Positions 8,011-17,579 of a stretch of 64,000 bases of DNA are shown piece by piece. A model generated the notes under the pieces. It was not told the origin of the DNA. It saw only the letters and a program-made list of their open reading frames with translations, and did no database searches. This DNA comes from Verrucomicrobiota bacterium (lineage in GTDB: Bacteria > Verrucomicrobiota > Verrucomicrobiia > Limisphaerales > UBA8199), in contig JAAYVL010000022.1 in NCBI GenBank assembly GCA_012517205.1, forward strand, positions 21,384-85,383, in the 5' to 3' direction. The first letter of the stretch is position 1. Every line of letters begins with the position of its first letter. The position numbers and the translations under genes are program-made.

Positions 8011-9471
8011 TTAAAGCAACCGGGGTTGCGCCTTTTCCCGGGCGAGCCCTTCGGCCAGGCCGGGGCGGTGGCCGTTGCGGCGTTCGATAATGTGTTTGTC
8101 CACCGCCGGGTCGAAATGAACCGGGTAATGGCCGTCGTAGCAGGCCATGCAGAAGGCGTTGGCCGGCAGGCCGGTGGCCTGGAGCAGGCCGGCCTGGGAG
8201 AGATAGTTCAGGGAATCGGCGTTCAGGTATGAGCGAATCTCCTCCAACGAATAGTTTGCCGCCATCAGCTTGTTGCGATCCGGGAAGTCAATGCCATAGA
8301 CGCAGGGATGGCGGTGCGGCGGGCAACTGACCAGCACATGCACTTCCCGCGCGCCGGCTTCTTTGAGGTTGTTGACCCGGGTCCGGCAGGTGGTGCCGCG
8401 CACGATGGAATCGTCCACGACGATCACCCGTTTGCCCTTTACCAGTTCTTCGATCAGGTTGAGTTTGACGCGGACATCGAAGTCGCGGATCAGTTGCGAG
8501 GGCTGGAGGAAGCTGCGGCCCACGTAGTGGTTGCGCACGAACGCCATCTCGAACGGGATGCCCGATTCGAGCGAGTAGCCGAGCGCGGCGCAGTTGCCGC
8601 TGTCCGGCACGGGCACGACGATGTCCGCCGCGATCGGGAATTCGCGGGCGAGTTGGCGGCCCATCTCGACGCGCACCTGGTAAACGCTGCGGCCGGCAAT
8701 GGCGCTGTCGGGGCGGGCGAAATAGACGTATTCAAAAATGCAGAAGGCGCGCTGTGTATGGTCCGGAAAGGCCTGCCAACTGGTGAGGCCGTCGCGGTTA
8801 ATGGCCACGATCTCGCCCGGCGCCACGTCGCGCACGTATTGGGCGTGAATCAGATCCAGGGCGCAGGTTTCGCTGGCCAGCACCCAGGCGCCATCAATCC
8901 GCCCGAGGCACAGCGGCCGGAAGCCGTGCGGGTCGCGCACGCCGATCAGCTCGCTTTCGGTCATGATGACCAGCGAGTAGGCGCCTTCGATGCGGTGCAG
9001 GCTGCGCACGAGGTTGTTGGGCTCGCCCTGCTGGGTTGGCTGGGCCAGCAGATGCAGGATAATTTCGCTGTCCACCGTGGTTTGAAAGATTGAGCCTCGG
9101 GCTTCCAGTTCCGCGCGGAGCCGGGCTGCATTGGTGAGATTGCCATTGTGTGCGATGGCGATCTGGCCGCGGGCACAATCCACCGTGAGCGGTTGGGCGT
9201 TGCGCAGGTGCGACGAGCCGGTGGTGGAATAGCGGGTGTGGCCAATGGCCATGAGGCCGGGCATTTCCTGCAGGACGTTTCCCCGGAAAACCTGCGGCAC
9301 CAGGCCCATACCCTTATGCGTGTAGAACTGCCGGCCGTCGGATGTGACGATACCCGCGCTTTCCTGTCCGCGGTGCTGCAGCGCGTAAAGGCCGTAGTAG
9401 GTCAACTCGGCGGCTTTAGGGTGGCCATAGACGCCAAAGACACCGCAATAGTGTTTAGGATAAGTTTGCAT
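8011..9471 (-). CDS. purF: Amidophosphoribosyltransferase
   Basis: A 486-residue enzyme for the first committed step of purine synthesis (PRPP + glutamine to phosphoribosylamine). The N-terminal nucleophile domain opens MQTYPKHYCGVFGVYG, so C9 would be exposed after removal of an 8-residue propeptide, as in the Bacillus-type enzyme (inference). RGQESAGI, HTRYSTTG and HNGNLTNA mark the glutaminase domain. The PRPP loop is VIVVDDSIVRGTT. Cysteines in VSCPPHRHPCVYGIDF and CMACYDGHYP suggest the Fe-S type. It is last of the four pur genes, 18 bp after purL. Confidence 0.95.
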   Translation of the reverse strand: MQTYPKHYCGVFGVYGHPKAAELTYYGLYALQHRGQESAGIVTSDGRQFYTHKGMGLVPQVFRGNVLQEMPGLMAIGHTRYSTTGSSHLRNAQPLTVDCARGQIAIAHNGNLTNAARLRAELEARGSIFQTTVDSEIILHLLAQPTQQGEPNNLVRSLHRIEGAYSLVIMTESELIGVRDPHGFRPLCLGRIDGAWVLASETCALDLIHAQYVRDVAPGEIVAINRDGLTSWQAFPDHTQRAFCIFEYVYFARPDSAIAGRSVYQVRVEMGRQLAREFPIAADIVVPVPDSGNCAALGYSLESGIPFEMAFVRNHYVGRSFLQPSQLIRDFDVRVKLNLIEELVKGKRVIVVDDSIVRGTTCRTRVNNLKEAGAREVHVLVSCPPHRHPCVYGIDFPDRNKLMAANYSLEEIRSYLNADSLNYLSQAGLLQATGLPANAFCMACYDGHYPVHFDPAVDKHIIERRNGHRPGLAEGLAREKAQPRLL

Positions 9472-9489
9472 GGAGCCGGCTTGCTTTTC

Positions 9490-11844
9490 TCAGTGCATGG
9501 CCTCGGCGATAGCATTCCACCAGCGGTCGTGGAGATCCCGCACGGGACAGTTCAATTCAGCTCCTGGGACCTGGAGCCGCAACGCGTCGCCGCCCACGGT
9601 GCCGAGGCGCGCCGTGGGCACGCCGAGAATCCGGGCCTGGGCGAGGACCTTGGCGGCATTGACCGCGTCCACCGAAATCAGGATTCGGCCCTGGGTTTCG
9701 CCGAACAGCAGCGCATCCAGGCGGATGCCGTCGCGCCCGGGGGCTTCGGTCAGCGGAGTGAGATCCACCTGCGCCCCGATCAGGCGCGGGGTTGCGCGCG
9801 CCACCGACTGGCTGATGCAGCCCTCGGCGAGCGCGACCGCCAGGCCGCCTTCGCTGCAATCGTGGGCGCTCTTGACCACGCCCGAATGAATCAGCGCCCG
9901 CAAGGCCAGGTGCAACTCTTTTTCCCGGGCCAGGTCGCACCGCGGCGGCGTGCCATTTTTCATGCCGTGAATCAACTGCAGGTAGGCCGAGCCACCCAAG
10001 CCGAGCAACGGGTCGCTCGTGTCCACCAATTCACCCAGCAGAAGGATGACGTCACCTTCGTCTTTGAACCATTGGGTGGTGATGTGCTCGGGGTTTTCGA
10101 TCAGGCCGACCATGGCCACTGTGGGGGTGGGGTCAATGGGGCCGTTCGGATGCTGGTTATACAGGGAGCAGTTGCCGCCCGTGACCGGGGCGTTGAACGC
10201 GCGGCAGGCGTCAGCCAGGCCGCGCACGCTTTCCTTGAGTTGCCAAAACAGCTCCGGGTTATGCGGATTGCCGAAGTTGAGGTTGTCCGTCGCGCCCAGC
10301 GGCATCGCGCCGGTGCAGGCAAGGTTGCGCGCGGCCTCGGCCACGACAATCTTGCTACCTTCGTAGGGATCGAGATAGACGTAGGCGCCGTTGCCGTCCA
10401 CGGAGAGGGCGATAAACTTCTCGGGCACGGGTCGCAGAGCGGAGGCGGCGTTCGGGGGCGCGGGCACCGAGTCTTCCTTGATTCGCAGCACCGCGGCGTC
10501 GCTGCCGGGGCCGACGACCGAGTTGTTGCGCACCATGTGGTCGTATTGGCGGTACACCCAGTTTTTGGAGGCGATGGTGGGCCAGGCCAGCAACGCCAGG
10601 AGATGCGCTGCCGGGTTGGTTGTATCCGGCACGCCGTCGAGGCAGAAGGCGCGCACCGCTTGCAAATACTCCGGTTCCCGGGCGACGCGTTCATACACGG
10701 GGGACTCGTCGGCAATCTTGCGGGCCGGAATATCGGCCACGACCTGGCCGTGGTGCCGGACGACCATGCGGCCCGTATCAGTCACCACGCCGATCTCCGC
10801 CCAAGGCAAGTCCCACTTGTCGAAAATGCGTTTTACCTCCGCTTCCCGGCCCCGGTGAACGATGATGAGCATACGTTCCTGGGATTCGCTGAGCATGATC
10901 TCGTAGCTCGTCATGCCGGGCGCCCGCTGCGGAACTTTATCCAACTCGATCTCGATGCCCGTTCCGGCCCGCGCCGCCGTTTCGCAGGTCGAGCAGGTCA
11001 GGCCCGCCGCGCCCATGTCCTGGATGCCGGCGACCGCGCCCGTGGCCAGCAGTTCCAGGCAGGCTTCGCACACGAGCTTCTCCATGAACGGGTCGCCCAC
11101 CTGCACCGCTCCCCGTTGTTGCTCGGCGGATTCCGCCGTCAGGTCCTGCGAGGCAAAGGCCGCGCCCGCCAGTCCGTCGCGCCCGGTTGCCGGCCCGACG
11201 TAGAAAACCGGGTTGCCCACGCCGCGGGCATGTCCGCGGACGATTTGTCCGTGGCGCAGCACGCCGAGGCAGAACGCATTGACCAGCGGGTTGCCTTCAT
11301 AAGACGGGTCGAAATAAATCTCGCCGGCCACGGTGGGGATTCCGAAGCAGTTGCCGTAGTGTGCGATGCCCGCCACCACCCCGCCAAACAGGCGGCGGTT
11401 GTTGGCGACGGCCGGTCCCGGTTCCCCGGCGGCGGTGATCGGTCCGAACCGCAGCGAGTTGGCGGCGCATACCGGCCGCGCACCCATAGTGAAAATGTCG
11501 CGCACAATGCCTCCCACGCCGGTGGCGGCACCCTGGAAAGGCTCGACGGCGCTGGGGTGATTGTGCGACTCGATTTTGAAGGCGATGGCCAGGCCGTCCC
11601 CGATGTCGAGGATGCCCGCGTTTTCCTCGCCGGCGCCCACCAGGATCCGGGGCGATTGGGTGGGGAAGGTCTTGAGCAGCGGGCGGGTGTTTTTGTAGGA
11701 GCAATGCTCGCTCCACATCACTGAGAAGATGCCCAGCTCGGTGTAGGTGGGCACGCGGCCCAGCACCGCTTTGAGCTTCTCGTATTCCTCGGGCGTGAGG
11801 TTGTGCTTTTGCACCAACTCGGGAGTAATGGCGGGGTCAGTCAT
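9490..11844 (-). CDS. purL: Phosphoribosylformylglycinamidine synthase subunit PurL
   Basis: A 784-residue small-type PurL, the ATP-dependent synthetase subunit converting FGAR to FGAM with PurQ and PurS. The N-terminus has the family pattern ([40 protein letters not shown]). ATP/metal motifs include [27 protein letters not shown] and the second-half counterpart [34 protein letters not shown] is also typical. It lies between purQ (53-bp gap) and purF. Because separate purS and purQ are present, this is the three-subunit form rather than the large fused one. Confidence 0.95.
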   Translation of the reverse strand: MTDPAITPELVQKHNLTPEEYEKLKAVLGRVPTYTELGIFSVMWSEHCSYKNTRPLLKTFPTQSPRILVGAGEENAGILDIGDGLAIAFKIESHNHPSAVEPFQGAATGVGGIVRDIFTMGARPVCAANSLRFGPITAAGEPGPAVANNRRLFGGVVAGIAHYGNCFGIPTVAGEIYFDPSYEGNPLVNAFCLGVLRHGQIVRGHARGVGNPVFYVGPATGRDGLAGAAFASQDLTAESAEQQRGAVQVGDPFMEKLVCEACLELLATGAVAGIQDMGAAGLTCSTCETAARAGTGIEIELDKVPQRAPGMTSYEIMLSESQERMLIIVHRGREAEVKRIFDKWDLPWAEIGVVTDTGRMVVRHHGQVVADIPARKIADESPVYERVAREPEYLQAVRAFCLDGVPDTTNPAAHLLALLAWPTIASKNWVYRQYDHMVRNNSVVGPGSDAAVLRIKEDSVPAPPNAASALRPVPEKFIALSVDGNGAYVYLDPYEGSKIVVAEAARNLACTGAMPLGATDNLNFGNPHNPELFWQLKESVRGLADACRAFNAPVTGGNCSLYNQHPNGPIDPTPTVAMVGLIENPEHITTQWFKDEGDVILLLGELVDTSDPLLGLGGSAYLQLIHGMKNGTPPRCDLAREKELHLALRALIHSGVVKSAHDCSEGGLAVALAEGCISQSVARATPRLIGAQVDLTPLTEAPGRDGIRLDALLFGETQGRILISVDAVNAAKVLAQARILGVPTARLGTVGGDALRLQVPGAELNCPVRDLHDRWWNAIAEAMH

Positions 11845-11897
11845 GAGGATTCCAAAAGCGGGAGGATGTGGTTGTGTGGGCGGTCAAAAGCGCGGGT

Positions 11898-12614
11898 TTA
11901 CCCGGCCGCTGTCGGCCGGGACGCCAGGGCCGCGATCATGCTTTCGAGGATCAGGCGGCCGTCGGTGCTGCCCAGGATGGGCTCGCTGGCGCGCTCCGGG
12001 TGCGGCATGAGGCCGGCTACGTTGCGCCCCTCGTTGCAGATGCCGGCGATGTGGTCGAGCGCTCCGTTGGGGTTGGCGTCGGCGGTGATCTCGCCCTGGG
12101 CGTTGACGTAGCGCCAAAGGATCTGGTGGTTTGCCTTCAACCGGGCCAGGGTGTCCGCGTCGGCATAATAGCAGCCCTCGCCGTGGGCGATCGGCAGCCG
12201 CAGCAGCTTGTCCGGCGGAATCCGGTTCGTGAACGGCGAGTCGGGAGTGGAGGTCTTCAGGAAGATGTGTTCGCAGCGAAACTGCAGCGAGCGGTTGCGG
12301 ATCAGCGCTCCCGGCAGCAGCCCGGCTTCGCATAGAATCTGGAAGCCATTGCAGATGCCCAGTACCAACCCGCCCGCTGCGGCAAACTGCCGCACGGCTT
12401 CCATCACCGGGCTGAATCGCGCAATGGCCCCCGTGCGCAGGTAATCGCCGTAGCTGAAGCCGCCAGGCACCACCACCGCATCCGCCGCGCCCAGGGACGC
12501 TTCCTTGTGCCAGCGCAGCTCAACCGAATGCCCCAGCACGTGGCGCAGCGCGTGAACGACATCCTGATCGCAGTTGGAGCCGGGGAATTGGAGGACCGCA
12601 AAGTTCATCGGCAC
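11898..12614 (-). CDS. purQ: Phosphoribosylformylglycinamidine synthase subunit PurQ (glutaminase)
   Basis: A 238-residue class I glutamine amidotransferase that supplies ammonia to PurL. MNFAVLQFPGSNCDQD is the family start; the second Met (at 12608) is an equally possible initiator. The nucleophile Cys is in GLVLGICNGFQIL (C88), and the catalytic His is in LPIAHGEG. GGFSYGDYLR is also characteristic. It follows purS by 8 bp. Confidence 0.95.
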   Translation of the reverse strand: MPMNFAVLQFPGSNCDQDVVHALRHVLGHSVELRWHKEASLGAADAVVVPGGFSYGDYLRTGAIARFSPVMEAVRQFAAAGGLVLGICNGFQILCEAGLLPGALIRNRSLQFRCEHIFLKTSTPDSPFTNRIPPDKLLRLPIAHGEGCYYADADTLARLKANHQILWRYVNAQGEITADANPNGALDHIAGICNEGRNVAGLMPHPERASEPILGSTDGRLILESMIAALASRPTAAG

Positions 12615-12622
12615 AGGCCTCC

Positions 12623-12862
12623 TTACTCGATCTCGAACCGGTAATCCTCAATCACCGGGTTGCTCAGGATTTTGTGGCAGGCGGCGTCAATTTGCTGGCG
12701 CGCGGCTTCCGGGTCGGAGTTCGTCAGCTCGATTTCCAGGTATTTGCCCACCCGCACGGCGCCGATCCCGTGATAGCCCATCTGGGTCAGGGCGTTTTGG
12801 ATGGCTTTGCCCTGCGGATCGAGCACGGCTTGCTTCGGCATGACTACAATTTTTGCTTTCAT
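12623..12862 (-). CDS. purS: Phosphoribosylformylglycinamidine synthase subunit PurS
   Basis: A 79-residue PurS, which scaffolds the PurL-PurQ complex. It starts MKAKIVVMPKQAVLDPQGKA and contains GYHGIGAVRVGKYLEIEL. Length is normal for the family, so the ATG at 12860-12862 is chosen over an in-frame upstream extension with no family likeness. It is the first gene of the leftward pur operon. The 191 bp between it and the rightward pgsA must hold both promoters; no purine riboswitch or PurR-like box was recognised there. Confidence 0.93.
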   Translation of the reverse strand: MKAKIVVMPKQAVLDPQGKAIQNALTQMGYHGIGAVRVGKYLEIELTNSDPEAARQQIDAACHKILSNPVIEDYRFEIE

Positions 12863-13053
12863 GGTAGAAAAGGAGGCTCCACTACGGAAGCCGCGGGAAA
12901 TGTGAACCAGTTGCCGCTTTGAAGCCAGAGTTTTTTTGTCCCGTACCGGAGTGCGCTGCAATTACGGATTGGCAAGCGGCGCGGGAGGGTTTACATAAAG
13001 CTCGAAAACCGAATGATTACGCCCGCCACCGCCCATCGCCCGCCCGCCACGGA

Positions 13054-13647
13054 ATGAACCTGCCCAACCAACTGACCATCTCCCGCTTTCTGCTGACCAT
13101 CGCCTTTTTGACGGTAATGTTTTCCGCGATCCAGTTTCACCGCACGATTGCCCTCCTGCTCTTCATTGCCGCTGCGCTCAGCGACTACCTGGACGGGGTG
13201 ATCGCCCGGCGCCGCAAGCTGGTCACCAATTTCGGCATCCTGATGGATCCGCTAGCCGACAAGATCATGGTTTGCTCCGCCTTCATCGCGTTTGTCGGGC
13301 TGGGGTGGATGCCGGCGTGGATGGTGGTTATCATTGTTGCCCGTGAGTTGGCCATTACGGGGATGCGCTTGCTGGCGGCTTCCAGGAACGTGGTGCTGGC
13401 CGCGGAGGGCTGCGGCAAATACAAGACCGTCGCCCAGATCGTCGCCATCATCTCCATTTTTGTGGTAGCCAGTTACCCGGAATGGGGCGCGGTGGGCCGG
13501 GTTGTTTTTGGCTATCCGTGGCCCGGCCCAACCCCGTGGGCGCAATGGTTCACCGAGTTGGCCAAATGGGTTGCCGTGGGGCTGACCTTTCTCTCCGGCT
13601 GGCTTTATCTCTGGCGCAATCGCGCCATCTACCTTCAGGACCTGTGA
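13054..13647 (+). CDS. pgsA: CDP-diacylglycerol-glycerol-3-phosphate 3-phosphatidyltransferase
   Basis: A 197-residue inner-membrane enzyme making phosphatidylglycerophosphate. The CDP-alcohol phosphotransferase signature D-x2-D-G-x2-A-R-x8-G-x3-D-x3-D is intact at 44-69 (SDYLDGVIARRR...GILMDPLADK). Four or five hydrophobic helices surround it. The start MNLPNQLTISR is the family norm; an upstream in-frame extension to 12919 is rejected. Its stop overlaps the GTG start of pgpA (GTGA), placing the next step of the same pathway under translational coupling. Confidence 0.94.
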   Translation: MNLPNQLTISRFLLTIAFLTVMFSAIQFHRTIALLLFIAAALSDYLDGVIARRRKLVTNFGILMDPLADKIMVCSAFIAFVGLGWMPAWMVVIIVARELAITGMRLLAASRNVVLAAEGCGKYKTVAQIVAIISIFVVASYPEWGAVGRVVFGYPWPGPTPWAQWFTELAKWVAVGLTFLSGWLYLWRNRAIYLQDL

Positions 13648-14150
13648 AACTTTGGATTGCGCAAGGCTTCGGCGTTGGCCGCATTCCCCTGGCCCCGGGC
13701 ACCTTTGGTTCGCTGCTGGGACTGCTCTGGTTCGGGCTGCTGCTCCTGACAGGGCATCTTTGGCTTTTTCTTGCCGGTACCCTCGCTGCCCTGGCCCTCT
13801 CCGTCTGGCTTTGCGGTGCTGCCGAGCGGTCCCTGGGGCAGACTGATCCCGGGAGCGTCGTGTTGGATGAAATTGCGGCCATGCCCCTGTGTTTTCTCGG
13901 CTGGATGGCGGTTCAATTCTGGCACACCGGGGCCTGGCCCGCGCTATCCGCATTTTTCTCCGCGCGGACCTGGCCTCTGACGCTGGCGGTCTTTGCCGCG
14001 TTCCGCTTGTTCGATATTCTCAAGCCCTGGCCGGTGCGCCAGAGCCAGTCATTGCCGGGGGGGTGGGGGGTGACGATGGACGACGTGCTGGCTGCGGTTT
14101 ACGTCAACGTGATAGTGCTGCTGGCCATTGCCCTGGCCGCGCGGTTCTGA
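13644..14150 (+). CDS. pgpA: Phosphatidylglycerophosphatase A
   Basis: A 168-residue membrane phosphatase removing the terminal phosphate of phosphatidylglycerophosphate to give phosphatidylglycerol. Family motifs are GRIPLAPGTFGSLLG near the N-terminus, DEIAAMPL in the middle, FRLFDILKPWPV, and a C-terminal MDD. Three to four hydrophobic segments are present. The start is GTG at 13644, overlapping the pgsA stop by 4 nt. An in-frame ATG further up lies inside pgsA and is rejected. It converges with the RodZ-like gene. Confidence 0.93.
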   Translation: MKLWIAQGFGVGRIPLAPGTFGSLLGLLWFGLLLLTGHLWLFLAGTLAALALSVWLCGAAERSLGQTDPGSVVLDEIAAMPLCFLGWMAVQFWHTGAWPALSAFFSARTWPLTLAVFAAFRLFDILKPWPVRQSQSLPGGWGVTMDDVLAAVYVNVIVLLAIALAARF

Positions 14151-14184
14151 TTGCCGCCGCCCACGGGAGCCGGGGCGGTTTTCC

Positions 14185-14697
14185 TCAACGCGCCGGGCTG
14201 CGCGGTGCTGGCGGCAGCGGCAGCGTTTCTCCCCAATTGTCCGGGGCGGATGGATACCGTCCGGGTGATACCTTCTTCAACGGATCATGATGCCGCCAGG
14301 CGACCCAGCCCCAGAGCGCCGCGATAAAGAGCGCGACGGCTCCCAGGGCGATCAGCCATTGACGCCACGCCACCTGCGAAAGCTGCAACATCAGGAAGTC
14401 TGCCAGGTTGCGCGGGCGTTTGGCCAGCGGCGGCGGCTCGGCGAACTTGGCACTGCGCTCCAGTTCCTGATCCAAAGCCACCATGATTTGCGGCACATCC
14501 AGCTTGAGCAAACTCGCATAACTGCGCACAAAACCACGCACATAAACCGTCGCGGAAAACACCTCATAATTCCCCTCTTCAACCGCTCGGATATGGTCGC
14601 TCCGCACCTTGGTGATCTCCGCCACCTGTTGCACCGTCAGGCTGCGAGCTTCCCGCCCCTGCCGTAGTTGTTCTGCGACTGTGGACATGTTCCCCAT
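14185..14697 (-). CDS. RodZ-like HTH membrane protein
   Basis: A 170-residue protein. Residues about 8-70 form an HTH_25/XRE-type domain (LRQGREARSLTVQQVAEITKVRSDHIRAVEEGNYEVFSATVYVRGFVRSYASLL), the pattern of the RodZ cytoplasmic domain that binds MreB. A linker rich in Pro and Arg leads to one transmembrane helix (WLIALGAVALFIAALWGWVAW) at about 113-133. A short extracytoplasmic tail of about 35 residues follows. It lacks the large periplasmic beta domain of enterobacterial RodZ. The second Met (14688) may be the true start. A role in cell shape is inferred from the family only. Confidence 0.78.
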   Translation of the reverse strand: MGNMSTVAEQLRQGREARSLTVQQVAEITKVRSDHIRAVEEGNYEVFSATVYVRGFVRSYASLLKLDVPQIMVALDQELERSAKFAEPPPLAKRPRNLADFLMLQLSQVAWRQWLIALGAVALFIAALWGWVAWRHHDPLKKVSPGRYPSAPDNWGETLPLPPAPRSPAR

Positions 14698-14784
14698 CTT
14701 TTAACGGTTTTAGCCCCGCTTGACAACCATGCAGGCAACGCATCCTGCAGGGAAAGACGCCCCGGACTTTTGCGCCCCGAATCT

Positions 14785-15732
14785 TCAGCCGCCCACCCGA
14801 TCGCTGGCGTGGCGGGCGATCCATTTTCGTGACCACTCTACCGCTGCCAGGTTCATGTCGCACAACGGCGTGCAATGAAAGATCAGGCCTTCGATCTGCC
14901 CCTGGCTCAGCCACTGCCAGCCCAGACGGCATTGATGCTCCATGGCTTCCGTCGAAATCGGTTGGCCGGCGCCAAAGTCCCACATGTAAATCCCCAGCCG
15001 CGTCCGCCCGGTTGGGTTGATCTTGCGATAGGCGGCAAAGTTCCGCTCCAGGGCTGACAGGTCCCGAGCCTGCCACGTCCAGAAATACACCACGTCCACG
15101 TTCTCAAGATGCCGCTGGATTGCCGGGTGCAGTTGGTGGGAGTAGAGCACCAGGGACAATTCGAGCCGGCGTTTGCGGTTTGCCAGTTCCTGCTGAATCT
15201 GCCGTACCTGCTCGACGCTCAGATGCGCAGGGGCTTCTCCGCCTTCGGTCTTTGGAACCGCGTTGCCGAGGAAGAAATCATCCATATCCAACCCGACCAG
15301 GTTTGGCAGCTTCGCGGCTAAGCCGAGCGCCAACTGCTTCTTTTGCTCAGTGGTATGCCCGCTGTCTCCGTCCACAAAGCTCCACGTCAATCGCCGGGCG
15401 TGGGCGAATTGCCGGGCGTAGTCCTCGAACGGTGGTCGCGGCGTGCCCGTAAAGCGCACCATGCAGACATTGGGAATGCCCATATACTTGATTGCCGCTC
15501 CCGGGAGAATGTCTCCGCCCTGGCTGCCAATCCCAAACGAGTTCTTCAACGATCCGGCATCGTGCCCCCACATCCACAACCGGTCGCGCAGTTTGCGCCC
15601 GAAGGGCCGGATGTTTCCCAGGCAAACTGTTGGCTGCCCAGGCATTCCAGGCAGGGCGCAGGCGCCTGCCACCATCGCTGTGCGGGCGAGAAATCTTCGT
15701 CGGGTCAGGAAAGAGCTGGCAGGCGGGTGCAT
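14785..15732 (-). CDS. Tat-exported hypothetical protein, TIM-barrel-like
   Basis: A 315-residue protein with a twin-arginine signal (TRRRFLARTAMVAGACALPG). The mature part has regularly spaced strand-helix units with acidic motifs (LTWSFVDGDSGHTTEQ, NLVGLDMDDFFLG, VDVVYFWTWQAR, GIYMWDFG, EGLIFHCTPL). This suggests a (beta/alpha)8 fold such as a glycoside-hydrolase-like protein. No known family is recognised and no catalytic pair can be fixed. The ATG at 15730-15732 is chosen because it places the Tat motif about 10 residues from the start. The gene stands alone. Confidence 0.62.
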   Translation of the reverse strand: MHPPASSFLTRRRFLARTAMVAGACALPGMPGQPTVCLGNIRPFGRKLRDRLWMWGHDAGSLKNSFGIGSQGGDILPGAAIKYMGIPNVCMVRFTGTPRPPFEDYARQFAHARRLTWSFVDGDSGHTTEQKKQLALGLAAKLPNLVGLDMDDFFLGNAVPKTEGGEAPAHLSVEQVRQIQQELANRKRRLELSLVLYSHQLHPAIQRHLENVDVVYFWTWQARDLSALERNFAAYRKINPTGRTRLGIYMWDFGAGQPISTEAMEHQCRLGWQWLSQGQIEGLIFHCTPLCDMNLAAVEWSRKWIARHASDRVGG

Positions 15733-16094
15733 GGGAGCAGTTCCTATTCTATCGCTGGGGGGCGAGTAAGAAAGCCAAAGACGGACATCGTGCTCATTCT
15801 GTAGCAAATAATCACATAATGGGCGGCTGCGACAAGCTAATTAAGGCTTCTTTTGTTCACCCTGCAACCGCTAATCCGGGAACGTAAAAAGGCTGCGGAC
15901 GGGATGTCGGCCTCGTGAATCACTCTATGCGGCCGCTGGGCAAGCTGATCCGCTTTGGCGGAGATGGGAGATGCCGTTTCCGGAGTCCGGCATAAGGGTG
16001 AGCAGGGCTGGTTCTGCCGGGGCGTTGCTGGCGATGCGTTCCCAATCCAGCAAGGAGATTTCGGGAGGCTTCGGTGCCTGGATAGATTTGAGGC
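15733..16094. other. Gene-free stretch downstream of thiM
   Basis: No convincing gene is seen. A short minus-strand frame (around 15960-16090) reads PKPPEISLLDWERIAS and has fair composition, but it has no start codon of its own and overlaps the thiM end. The 15770-15900 part is relatively AT-rich and may hold the promoter of the Tat-exported protein. Confidence 0.4.
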
Positions 16095-16931
16095 TTACGG
16101 TTTGTCCTGCCGCGCCGTGGGCGGCTGCTGAAGAATGTCAATTCTTTGCCGATGATCCACGGTTGGCCAGTCCAGGCGATAAAGGCAATCGAAGAGCCGC
16201 TCCTTAAAAGAGGCCGGGCCGGTGGCCTTTTCGGCAGCGATTTCAGCGGCAATACCGAAGCACGCCAGAGCGCAGGCGGCGGCCAGCGTCGCATCGTGTT
16301 CCACCGCCGCAAAAGCCCCGATGATCGAAGCCGCCATGCAACCGGTTCCGACCACGCGCGTCATCAGGGAATGACCGTTTTTGACGAGATAGGTGCTTTT
16401 CCCGTTGGTGGCGATGTCCCATTGGCCGGTGATTACGACGGTGGCCTGGCGTTGGTCCGCCAATCGCTGCGCCAGCGAGACCAGGTCGGCGCTAATTTCC
16501 GTCGCATCCACCCCCCGGGTTTTGACGTCCGCGCCGCTGATCCTGGCGATTTCGGAAGCGTTGCCTTTGATCACGGTTACCCTGGCTTCGTTGAGGAGTT
16601 CCAGACTTTTTCGGTCGCGCAAGGCGGTTGCACCGGCACCGCAGGCATCCAAAACCACGGGGATGCCTTTCTGGTTAGCGCTCCGGGCGGCCAGTTTCAT
16701 GGCCTCAACCAGATCGGTTGTCAAGGTGCCGATGTTCAAAACCACGGCAGAGGCGATTTGGGCCATTTCAGCGGCTTCCTCGCGCGCGTGAGCCATTACC
16801 GGCGATGCCCCCAGGGTTTTCAGCACCTGGGCGCAGTCGTAAATGGTCACCCAGTTAGTCAGGTGATGCACCACGGGGGATTGCTGCCGGATTTTCTCCA
16901 GCAGAACGAAGGTATTGGGGCTGGCCGTCAT
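16095..16931 (-). CDS. thiM: Hydroxyethylthiazole kinase
   Basis: A 278-residue ribokinase-like enzyme that phosphorylates the thiazole moiety for thiamine salvage. Family motifs are HHLTNWVTIYDCAQVLKTLGASPVM, VLNIGTLT, VVLDACGAGAT, VIKGNASEIARISG and the C-terminal GTGCMAASIIGAF anion-hole/catalytic segment. Length is normal. The upstream gene on the same strand (HD domain, 39-bp gap) may be co-transcribed. No TPP riboswitch was seen upstream, so control is unclear. Confidence 0.93.
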   Translation of the reverse strand: MTASPNTFVLLEKIRQQSPVVHHLTNWVTIYDCAQVLKTLGASPVMAHAREEAAEMAQIASAVVLNIGTLTTDLVEAMKLAARSANQKGIPVVLDACGAGATALRDRKSLELLNEARVTVIKGNASEIARISGADVKTRGVDATEISADLVSLAQRLADQRQATVVITGQWDIATNGKSTYLVKNGHSLMTRVVGTGCMAASIIGAFAAVEHDATLAAACALACFGIAAEIAAEKATGPASFKERLFDCLYRLDWPTVDHRQRIDILQQPPTARQDKP

Positions 16932-16970
16932 GGGGGAAAGGAGAAAATTCAGCTTGCCGAAAGCTCTGGA

Positions 16971-17579
16971 TTACAAGTCGCCGCCATCCACCTCGGATTC
17001 AACAGCCTCCAGAAAAGCTTTGAGAGCCTTGACGCGCGGTTCGGCCAGACGGTGCGCAGATGGCAGTTCAAGCAGTGTAGGCAGGCGCTCCAGGTTGCAC
17101 CGCAGAGCCTGAACAGCGTCGGCATGGCGCACGAACCTCGTGTCGCGGCCTACTTTGCTGACGACGCGGAGAACCGCGACGGCTCCGAGTTGTTCCAGCA
17201 AATCGGCATCCCGCAGCAGCGTGCCTTCAAAGCTGGTCGGCTGGCACGTGGGCAAGTGCGTCCGGACAGCTTCAAGGGTTGCGGGAATCTTGTCCTCCGG
17301 GAACCCGAATTGCCGGAGAATCGCAGGCACTTCTCTGGCCGCATACGCCACGTGGTCCCAGGCCGCAAGCGCCGCCGGTTCTTCCGGCCGATGCCCGACG
17401 AAGACCCCGAGGTCATGCATCCAGGCCGCCGCATACAGGATGTCGTCATCGTAGGGTTTGTCTTCTGCCAGCCGCCGAGCGAGGCGGTACAGCCGCGGTT
17501 GGTGGCTGAACTTATCCGGCGGCTTTGCCTGGGCGCGGATATAATCAGCGATCGCCTCGCGGTATCCGGGTTGAATCAT
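16971..17579 (-). CDS. HD-domain phosphohydrolase-like protein
   Basis: A 202-residue protein with the HD metal-binding layout: an upstream helix with an LARRLAEDKPYDDDILYAAAWMHDLG segment (His-Asp pair), a later basic stretch (VRTHLP) and a final Asp in LLRDADLLEQLG. This fits a compact HD phosphohydrolase acting on a nucleotide or other phosphate, but the substrate is unknown. The frame is open upstream to 17822 with no family likeness; the ATG at 17577-17579 (MIQPGYREAIADYIRAQA) is preferred. It is immediately upstream of thiM, so a thiamine-related hydrolytic role is possible but speculative. Confidence 0.75.
   Translation of the reverse strand: MIQPGYREAIADYIRAQAKPPDKFSHQPRLYRLARRLAEDKPYDDDILYAAAWMHDLGVFVGHRPEEPAALAAWDHVAYAAREVPAILRQFGFPEDKIPATLEAVRTHLPTCQPTSFEGTLLRDADLLEQLGAVAVLRVVSKVGRDTRFVRHADAVQALRCNLERLPTLLELPSAHRLAEPRVKALKAFLEAVESEVDGGDL

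Noticed and set aside
9148-11724. An 858-codon open frame on the + strand across purL
   Set aside because: It is antisense to purL, whose motifs are complete. At this GC content long antisense frames are expected. Composition is Gly/Arg/His-rich and no family is recognised.
15920-16312. Minus-strand 130-residue frame over the thiM 3' end
   Set aside because: Overlaps thiM out of frame; Arg/Pro-rich; no start signal.
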